From Actinomycetota bacterium (GTDB lineage: Bacteria; Actinomycetota; Acidimicrobiia; Acidimicrobiales; JAHWLA01), in assembly GCA_019347595.1 (NCBI GenBank), contig JAHWLA010000079.1, forward strand, positions 1-10,801: 10,801 nucleotides of DNA. Reading direction: 5' to 3'. Below are positions 6,371 to 10,801 of the stretch, one piece after another. The notes under the pieces were generated by a model. That model was not told the DNA's origin. It was given only the letters and a program-made list of their open reading frames with translations, and ran no database searches. The translations under genes and the position numbers were made by a program. Numbering within the stretch: position 1 is the first letter of the stretch; every line of letters starts with the position of its first letter.

Positions 6371-7254
6371 CAGGCCTCCTTGCCCAGGAGGCCGGTGGGA
6401 CGGAAGGCCAGCACAGCGATCAGCAGGATGAACACCGTCACCTCGCCGACCGCCGGGATGTTGTCGCTGATCCACCGGATGTCGGCGAGGTACGAGGCGC
6501 TGAACGACTGCACCAGCCCGAGCACGAGCCCTCCCAGGACCGCGCCCGGCATGCTGGTCATCCCCCCGACCACGGCGGCCACGAAGGCGAAGATCAAAAA
6601 GTCACTCGTGACGTAACCGGGCGTGAAGGGTTGGAGTGCAGCGACGATCACGCCGGTGATCCCGCCGACCAAGCCTGCAAGCCCCCAGACCAGCGCCGAC
6701 ATCTTGCGCGTGCCGATGCCCACGAGGTCGGTGGCGACCGGCTCCTGCGCGGCGGCCAGCACCGCCGTGCCGAGCGCCGTCTTGAAGAACAGGTACAGCG
6801 CAATGGCGACGCCCGCCAGCGCCAGCACCACGAGCAACTGCTGCCAGCGGATCGGCACATTGAACGGCTCGAAGGCGTTGCCCTCGATGAGCGGCGGGTA
6901 CGACCGCAGGGCAGCGTCCCCGATCGCCAATTGGAGGGCGATCGAGCCGGTGGCCACCGCGGCCGTGGCCACTAGGAGGGTGACCTTCGGGGCGTTGAAC
7001 AAGGGCTGCACCACGAGCCGCTCGGTCAACAACCCCATGAGCACGCCCACCCCGATCCCGATGAGCATCGAGATCCCGATGGGAAGGCGGAAGCTCAAGA
7101 GGTACGCCGTGAAGGCGGACACCGTGCCGAACTCGCCCTGGGCGAAGTTGAAGACGCGACTGCCGCGATAGACGAGCACGAGGCCGAGGCCGAGCAGCGC
7201 GAAGGGCGCGCCACCGATCAACCCCAGCAGCAGCGCAGACATGAACTGTTGCAT
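6370..7254 (-). CDS. livH: Branched-chain amino acid-type ABC transporter permease LivH
   Basis: The partner permease, 294 residues, matching the usual LivH length. The N-terminus MQQFMSALLLGLIGGAPFAL and the motif LVLVYRGSRVFNFAQGEFGTVSAF are characteristic (family: G.tliyr.tgvinFAhGe). The C-terminal half carries GITGVIVAALQPFTPGY and the AAVVGGMTSMPGAVLGGLVLGLVQ block, which also identifies this permease class. About eight membrane helices are evident. ATG lies 9 nt after the livK stop with no obvious SD, so translation may depend on coupling to livK. The final seven codons form the hairpin that contains the livM SD. Confidence 0.93.
   Translation of the reverse strand: MQQFMSALLLGLIGGAPFALLGLGLVLVYRGSRVFNFAQGEFGTVSAFTAYLLSFRLPIGISMLIGIGVGVLMGLLTERLVVQPLFNAPKVTLLVATAAVATGSIALQLAIGDAALRSYPPLIEGNAFEPFNVPIRWQQLLVVLALAGVAIALYLFFKTALGTAVLAAAQEPVATDLVGIGTRKMSALVWGLAGLVGGITGVIVAALQPFTPGYVTSDFLIFAFVAAVVGGMTSMPGAVLGGLVLGLVQSFSASYLADIRWISDNIPAVGEVTVFILLIAVLAFRPTGLLGKEA
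6373..6393 (-). promoter_or_regulatory. SD-sequestering hairpin at the livH-livM junction
   Basis: GGCCTCCT (6373-6380) and AGGAGGCC (6386-6393) form a perfect 8-bp stem with a 5-nt loop. On the minus-strand mRNA the 3' arm is AGGAGGCC, which holds the whole livM SD, 4 nt before its ATG. The livH stop codon follows the hairpin directly, so a ribosome finishing livH would open it. Confidence 0.55.
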
Positions 7255-7263
7255 GCGTGCTGT

Positions 7264-8721
7264 CTAGTACCTGGCGAAGGCCGCGAGCGTCTCGTACTTG
7301 GCACCGCCCTGCGCGTTGCAGTTGGCCTTCAGCACGTGAACCTCGTCAGCGCCGAAGTGGTCCGTCGGCGAGAAGTTGAGCGGTGGGTTGAGCCCGGTCG
7401 CCACATTCTTGGCGTTCTCGGTCGACTGCACGAAGGCGGACCGGCTCAATTGTGGGCCGGTTCGCCGCAGGAGCTCGAGGGTGGTCTTCACCACGTTCCA
7501 GAGCGCCACGTAGATGTCGTCCCACGCCTTGCCCGCTGTCGCCTTGGCCATCTCCGGGTCGAGCTGCGGCGCCCGGTCGACACCGGGGTACGGCGAGAAG
7601 AACGTCGAACCGTTGAACTTGTCGCGGGTGGCGGGCTGGCTGCAGCCGGTGCCTGCAACCTCGTTGACGCCCATCGTCACACCGACACCCGACCACTGCA
7701 GGTCGCACCCCGAGGGCTGCGCGCCCACGAGGATCAGCCAGTCCTTGGGGGCCATGAGCGGATAGGCGATGCGGGCGGAGTTGGCGCCGCTGCAGATGTC
7801 GTTGGCCGCGTTGTTCAGCTCGCTGCTGCTCGGCGTCCGGCCCAGCTTCTTCAACGTCACACCGGGGAAGGCGTTTGTGAAGCCGGCGACCGCGTCACGG
7901 AAGTTCGGGGTGTCGGAGTACACCATGTAGACCCGCTTGGGATCGTTGGTGCGGTCCGGGAACTGCTTCTTCATGAAGTTGGCCAGGTACGCGCCCTGCG
8001 CCTTGTAGCTCATGGAGATGGCGAAGTAGTTCTTGAGAGTGGTCAGGCCGTTCTCGGTCACGCCTGCCGACAGGTACGGCACCCCGACCGTCGCCGCGTA
8101 GCGCGCGCACGCCTGGATCTGGTCGGTGCCCGCAGCCCCGATCAAGAGGAAGGAGTTGCGCTGCTGCACCAGCTCGCGGCATCTCGCCGTCGCCGTCGCG
8201 GGCTGGTACTCGTCGTCGACGATGGCGATGTCGATGGTACGGCCGTCGGGCAGGTTGGCGTTGGCGTTGAAGTACGCCTTGATGTCGTTGGCCGCCCGCT
8301 GGAAGGTGCTCGGGAGGGGCGCCGCGCCTGTGATGGGGGCGTGGATGCCGAGCATGATTGTCTTGCCCCACACCCGGGTTACCGGGGAGCCGCCACCGCC
8401 GCCGCCGGTTGTCGTGTCGCCTCCGGTGGTTCCCCCGCGACGAACGGTGGACCCGCCGCCGGTCCCGCCCGCCGCCGTAGCTCCGGCAGTACCGGCCGCG
8501 CCGGCTTCGGTTCCCCCGCCGTCGCCGGTGGCGTCGATGCCGGCTTCCGTTCCAGCCTCGCCTGCTTCGCCGTCGACGAACTCCTCGAAACCGGCCTCGG
8601 AGTCGGCCGACGAGCCACCGCCCGCACCGACGTGGACGCCGGGCTTCTGGCCGCATGCAGCAGCGAGAAGGACAAGTGCCGTCAGCAGGGCGACGACGGG
8701 GAGCGAACGCTTGCGAAACAT
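7264..8721 (-). CDS. livK: Substrate-binding lipoprotein LivK-like (Peripla_BP_6)
   Basis: The extracellular receptor of the importer, 485 residues, about 100 longer than a typical LivK. It opens with a lipoprotein signal (RKR, hydrophobic core, LLAAAC with the lipidated Cys at 23). Residues about 30-112 are a low-complexity linker: first acidic (GEAGEAGTEAG), then Gly/Thr-rich (GGTTGGDTTTGGGGGG). The binding domain begins near IMLGIHAPITGAAPL (122-136) and contains IDIAIVDDEYQPATATARCREL and FLLIGAAGTDQIQACA, the usual order in type I periplasmic-binding folds. The ligand is unknown; the Leu/Ile/Val label comes from the transporter class. An SD GAGGT (8735-8731) lies 9 nt before ATG and overlaps the stop codon of the surface-protein gene, which ends 7 nt upstream. 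Confidence 0.9.
   Translation of the reverse strand: MFRKRSLPVVALLTALVLLAAACGQKPGVHVGAGGGSSADSEAGFEEFVDGEAGEAGTEAGIDATGDGGGTEAGAAGTAGATAAGGTGGGSTVRRGGTTGGDTTTGGGGGGSPVTRVWGKTIMLGIHAPITGAAPLPSTFQRAANDIKAYFNANANLPDGRTIDIAIVDDEYQPATATARCRELVQQRNSFLLIGAAGTDQIQACARYAATVGVPYLSAGVTENGLTTLKNYFAISMSYKAQGAYLANFMKKQFPDRTNDPKRVYMVYSDTPNFRDAVAGFTNAFPGVTLKKLGRTPSSSELNNAANDICSGANSARIAYPLMAPKDWLILVGAQPSGCDLQWSGVGVTMGVNEVAGTGCSQPATRDKFNGSTFFSPYPGVDRAPQLDPEMAKATAGKAWDDIYVALWNVVKTTLELLRRTGPQLSRSAFVQSTENAKNVATGLNPPLNFSPTDHFGADEVHVLKANCNAQGGAKYETLAAFARY
8383..8631 (-). repeat. Low-complexity Gly/Thr/Ala/Glu linker coding segment in livK
   Basis: This part of livK encodes residues about 31-113 and is made of GGC/GGT, ACC/ACG and GCC-type codons, including a CCGCCG run near 8390-8405 on the plus strand. 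It has no folded-domain signature. It probably acts as a flexible spacer between the lipid anchor and the binding domain. Such tracts can change length by slippage. Confidence 0.6.
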
Positions 8722-8725
8722 CGTG

Positions 8726-8756
8726 CGGTTACCTCGTATCCAGATGGGTGGAACCG
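8726..8756 (-). promoter_or_regulatory. Hairpin overlapping the livK ribosome binding site
   Basis: CGGTTACC (8726-8733) pairs with GGT (8747-8749) and AACCG (8752-8756) across a 2-nt bulge: 8 bp in all, with a 13-nt loop. On the minus-strand mRNA the AGGT of the livK SD and the TAA stop of the surface-protein gene lie in the 3' arm. It is less regular than the livH-livM hairpin. Confidence 0.3.
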
Positions 8757-9937
8757 TGTCGGTTGGCCAAGACTCGGGTGACGCCGCCCTCGCGGACCGG
8801 CACCGGATCGCCGATGGGGCCGAGCGCCGTACCGGTACCCCAGAAGGCGATGGCGATGAGCGGGAGCAGCAGGAGGGCGATCCAGGGGAACCCGACGTCG
8901 CGGCTGATCGGGCGGGTGCGCCTGGTCAGCGGCCCGGCCGCCGTCTCGGAGTGGTCGGTCACGTCGCTTGAGTCCATTGCTTCGGGCAGCGGCTCGCTCC
9001 CGATGTCGGTCGGGATCACGTCGAGATCGGGCATCGCCTCGAACCCGCCGCCATCACTTGTGATGATCTCCTCGAAGAACTCCTCACCACCGCCGCCGCC
9101 GCCGAAGTCGGTGTTGAAGTCGTCTTCCGGCGCGGGCGTGAACTCGAACGTCACCTTTGGGAGCACCTGCTCCCGTGTCGGGCTGGGAAGGGTGGTCTCG
9201 TAACCCGAGAAGGTGATCTGGAAGGGTGGCACGGTGTCGTCATCGGTACCCGATGTCGTTGTAGCTCCCGGGTTGCCCGGCTGTCCGGGAAGGATCAACA
9301 TGCCGTAACCCGTGCCCTCCACCCACGTTTGGGCCATCGCACTGAGATCGAACGTGAACTTCGTGCCGGCGACGGTGGGGGCGACGCAGTTGGTGTCGCT
9401 CTGAGGACGGTCCTCCCAGGCGTTCGCCCCGGGAGCAGCCGACCACGGCACCACGATGTTGCACGCCTGGATCGGAGGCGGCGTGCCCGACCCGTTGTAC
9501 GTGTCGTTGCGGCGCGACGTGCTCGGGTCGTTGGTCTGAGGCGTCTGCGTCAGTGTGACAACGAACTTGTCGACTGTCGCACCCAGTTGTCCGAAGATAT
9601 CCCAGGAAAATGCAGTCCAGGCGGTGTCGCCGGAGAGGTCCGATTTGTCGCCGGTGGCACCACCCGAACTCGAGACGACGTAGGCGCCCGTGTCAGGCGC
9701 CTGCGGAGCCGGCACGGTTGTCACCGACGTCGGACCGCACGAGGGGCGGACGGTTGTCGGCGTGCACGGGACCTCGACCTGCGGCGCAGGCGCCTTGTTT
9801 CTGGCGAACCACCCCTCGTAGGCGTAGTCGGGTGTGATCGTGTCGGCGCTCGCGCTCGGCGCGCCGACGATGAACACGCCTGCGCTGGCGAGCGACGCCA
9901 CTGCGATGAGGCTGGTCAGCACTCTGCTTCGACGCAC
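8729..9937 (-). CDS. Membrane-anchored surface protein with DNRLRE/CBM96-like domain
   Basis: A 402-residue exported protein and first gene of the liv operon. A Sec signal peptide (RRSR, hydrophobic 7-26) ends at SASA, with cleavage probably after 31. Residues about 75-250 look like a beta-sandwich: repeated beta-strand patterns, then a TKFTFDLSAMAQTWVEGTGYGMLILP block (192-217) resembling the end of DNRLRE/CBM96 domains (FDlt..vq.Wv.g..NyGl.L). Cysteines at 58/67 and 159/184 could form disulfides. A Gly-rich, acidic stalk follows (279-330: GGGGGGEEFFEE), then one membrane helix (about 350-373) and a 29-residue tail. It should be anchored with its domain outside. GTG 9937 has AAGGAA 2 nt upstream. 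Its role is not known; co-transcription with livK suggests a part in substrate capture or envelope organisation. The domain assignment is inference. Confidence 0.75.
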   Translation of the reverse strand: MRRSRVLTSLIAVASLASAGVFIVGAPSASADTITPDYAYEGWFARNKAPAPQVEVPCTPTTVRPSCGPTSVTTVPAPQAPDTGAYVVSSSGGATGDKSDLSGDTAWTAFSWDIFGQLGATVDKFVVTLTQTPQTNDPSTSRRNDTYNGSGTPPPIQACNIVVPWSAAPGANAWEDRPQSDTNCVAPTVAGTKFTFDLSAMAQTWVEGTGYGMLILPGQPGNPGATTTSGTDDDTVPPFQITFSGYETTLPSPTREQVLPKVTFEFTPAPEDDFNTDFGGGGGGEEFFEEIITSDGGGFEAMPDLDVIPTDIGSEPLPEAMDSSDVTDHSETAAGPLTRRTRPISRDVGFPWIALLLLPLIAIAFWGTGTALGPIGDPVPVREGGVTRVLANRHGSTHLDTR

Positions 9938-9958
9938 GATTCCTTGACCTTCCCCTCG

Positions 9959-9996
9959 TCGATCACCCCCGGGCGGCTATGCCGCGCCGTGATCGA
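9959..9996. promoter_or_regulatory. Bulged inverted repeat in the operon leader
   Basis: Outer arms TCGATCAC (9959-9966) and GTGATCGA (9989-9996) are perfect complements over 8 bp. Inside, GCGGC TAT GCCGC (9973-9985) forms a further stem, extended by two pairs with a one-base bulge. The outer right arm reaches the proposed -10 hexamer, so this could act as a DNA operator or as an RNA leader hairpin, depending on the true transcription start. Confidence 0.4.
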
Positions 9997-10024
9997 ATGT
10001 ACCCCGAACGGTTACCGTACGGTA
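9996..10024 (-). promoter_or_regulatory. Candidate promoter of the surface protein-liv operon
   Basis: On the minus strand TACATT (10001-9996) is a fair -10 match. A -35 would fall at about 10019-10024 (17-nt spacer), where the sequence is TACCGT within a palindrome and only weakly like consensus, as expected of an activator- or repressor-controlled promoter. Transcription would start near 9989, leaving a leader of about 50 nt before GTG 9937. Confidence 0.4.
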
Positions 10025-10025
10025 A
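10012..10025. promoter_or_regulatory. Perfect 14-bp palindrome, candidate operator
   Basis: TTACCGTACGGTAA is its own reverse complement. It covers the proposed -35 region of the liv operon promoter and lies outside any gene, the expected place for a dimeric repressor or activator site. The half-site form (ACCG/CGGT) is of the sort many TetR- or GntR-class regulators bind, but no regulator gene is in the window and the family cannot be named. Confidence 0.5.
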
Positions 10026-10033
10026 TCAGTGCG

Positions 10034-10059
10034 CCTGCGGAGGCAAGATCAACCGCAGG
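10034..10059. promoter_or_regulatory. Upstream inverted repeat in the liv control region
   Basis: CCTGCGG (10034-10040) and CCGCAGG (10053-10059) are 7-bp complementary arms around a 12-nt spacer. It begins 8 bp beyond the TTACCGTACGGTAA palindrome, in the position of an upstream regulator site. It is between the korB terminator hairpin and the operon promoter and belongs to no gene. Confidence 0.35.
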
Positions 10060-10078
10060 GGTACCGCCCGCCGACTCC

Positions 10079-10135
10079 CCCGTTCTCGTACGCGGACAAT
10101 CGGCGTCCGTGCCGTTCTCGCGTACGAGAAACGGG
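10079..10135 (-). terminator. Compound hairpin terminator after korB
   Basis: Arms 10079-10094 and 10119-10135 pair over 16 bp with a single bulged A, enclosing a 24-nt loop. Inside the same segment a tighter hairpin is possible: CCGTTCTCG (10112-10120), loop CGTA, CGAGAAACGG (10125-10134). CCGTTCTCG occurs twice as a direct repeat (10080-10088 and 10112-10120), so the two folds compete for one partner. It starts 19 nt after the korB stop on the minus strand. The stem base matches the hairpin at 92-145. Confidence 0.65.
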
Positions 10136-10154
10136 CCCGGATCGACGCCTTGCG

Positions 10155-10801
10155 CTAGTCGACCTGCCAGGTGGCGCCGGAGGCGAGCAGGTCGGCGAGG
10201 TCGCCGGGGCCGCGCTTCTCCTGGGCGGACAACAGCTGGTGCTGGATGAGCGAGCCGTAGTCGGGGCGCTCGACGGCCCGGAACACGCCGATGGGCGTGG
10301 GCTCGTAGGGCCCGTGCGACAGCCGCGACAGCATGAAGGCCAGGCCGGGGTCGGGGCGGGCCTCGTCGTGGACGAGGATGGCGTCCTCCCCCACGTCGGC
10401 CACATCGACGATGGTGGCGTGGCCCTGGCCGTCGAGCATGACGCCCTTCTCGCCCTCGGGGCCGAAGCGGACCGGCTTGCCGTGCTCCAGCGGGATCAGC
10501 ATGTTGGGCCGGGCTTCCTTCGAGGTGATCTGCTCGAACGCCCCGTCGTTGAACACGTTGCAGTTCTGGTAGATCTCCACGAACGCCGCGCCCTTGTGGT
10601 CGTGCGCCCGGCGGAAGACTTCCATCATGTGCTTGCGGTCGAGGTCGTGGGTGCGGGCCACGAAGGTGGACTCCGCCCCCAACGCCAGCGACACCGGGTT
10701 GAAGGGGTGGTCGACCGAGCCGAACGGCGTCGACTTCGTCACCTTCCCCAGCTCGCTGGTCGGCGAGTACTGGCCCTTGGTCAACCCGTAGATCTGGTTG
10801 T
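10155..10801 (-). CDS. korB: 2-oxoacid:ferredoxin oxidoreductase beta subunit (partial)
   Basis: The last 214 full codons of a beta subunit of a 2-oxoacid (probably 2-oxoglutarate) ferredoxin oxidoreductase; the N-terminus with the iron-sulfur and main thiamine diphosphate motifs is beyond the window edge. The first residues, NQIYGLTKGQYSPTS, match the end of the TPP/Mg-binding region in this family. Further family blocks are ALGAESTFVAR, HKGAAFVEIYQNCNVFNDGAFEQ and the C-terminal PIGVFRAVERPDYG. The enzyme oxidatively decarboxylates a 2-oxoacid to acyl-CoA with reduction of ferredoxin, in the cytoplasm, together with an alpha subunit that would be expected upstream, outside the window. A TTG inside this frame is not the start. 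A strong hairpin follows the stop, separating it from the liv operon on the same strand. Confidence 0.9.
   Translation of the reverse strand, partial: NQIYGLTKGQYSPTSELGKVTKSTPFGSVDHPFNPVSLALGAESTFVARTHDLDRKHMMEVFRRAHDHKGAAFVEIYQNCNVFNDGAFEQITSKEARPNMLIPLEHGKPVRFGPEGEKGVMLDGQGHATIVDVADVGEDAILVHDEARPDPGLAFMLSRLSHGPYEPTPIGVFRAVERPDYGSLIQHQLLSAQEKRGPGDLADLLASGATWQVD

Noticed and set aside
8383..8480. CCG/GCC runs considered as a repeat array or CRISPR-like element
   Set aside because: They are codons of the Gly-rich livK linker, with no regular repeat-spacer structure.
7249..8781. 510-codon open frame on the plus strand
   Set aside because: Antisense to livK, which has a lipobox and a clear binding-protein domain; the frame shows no domain of its own.

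Overview
The window is GC-rich DNA with tight gene packing, frequent GTG starts, several weak or absent Shine-Dalgarno (SD) sites and long Gly/Ala/Thr-rich linkers. These traits suggest a high-GC actinobacterium. Gene content (DUF1015 beside a HAD-IIA phosphatase, a Liv-type transporter behind a surface protein, and a KorB subunit) would fit an Acidimicrobiia-like lineage, but that placement is inference. No RNA gene, mobile element or CRISPR array was seen.

Layout. Positions 1-152 hold no gene: G- and C-tract DNA, then a perfect 25-bp terminator hairpin. A HAD-IIA phosphatase (minus) and a DUF1015 protein (plus) diverge from a gap of about 36 bp. On the plus strand follow a two-helix membrane protein with a C-terminal Cys/His motif like the Ada metal-binding domain, a class I SAM-dependent methyltransferase without a canonical start codon, and a small secreted four-cysteine protein of unknown function.

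From 3829 to 9937 (minus strand) lies a six-gene operon, transcribed from right to left: a signal-peptide, single-anchor surface protein, then livK, livH, livM, livG and livF. Together these make a complete branched-chain amino acid-type (HAAT) ABC importer: lipoprotein receptor, two permeases and two ATPases. Gene junctions are only 3-9 nt or overlap. At three junctions the next gene's ribosome-binding site falls wholly or partly in a hairpin formed by the end of the previous gene, which suggests translational coupling. The region upstream of the operon (about 9950-10060) carries three dyads, one a perfect 14-bp palindrome next to a candidate promoter.

At the right edge is the C-terminal part of a 2-oxoacid:ferredoxin oxidoreductase beta subunit (minus strand), ending before a compound hairpin whose stem base matches the terminator at the left edge.

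Nothing here is plainly a new defence or mobile system. The most distinctive points are the surface protein leading the liv operon, the junction hairpins, the palindromic control region, the shared terminator design and the methyltransferase start problem.
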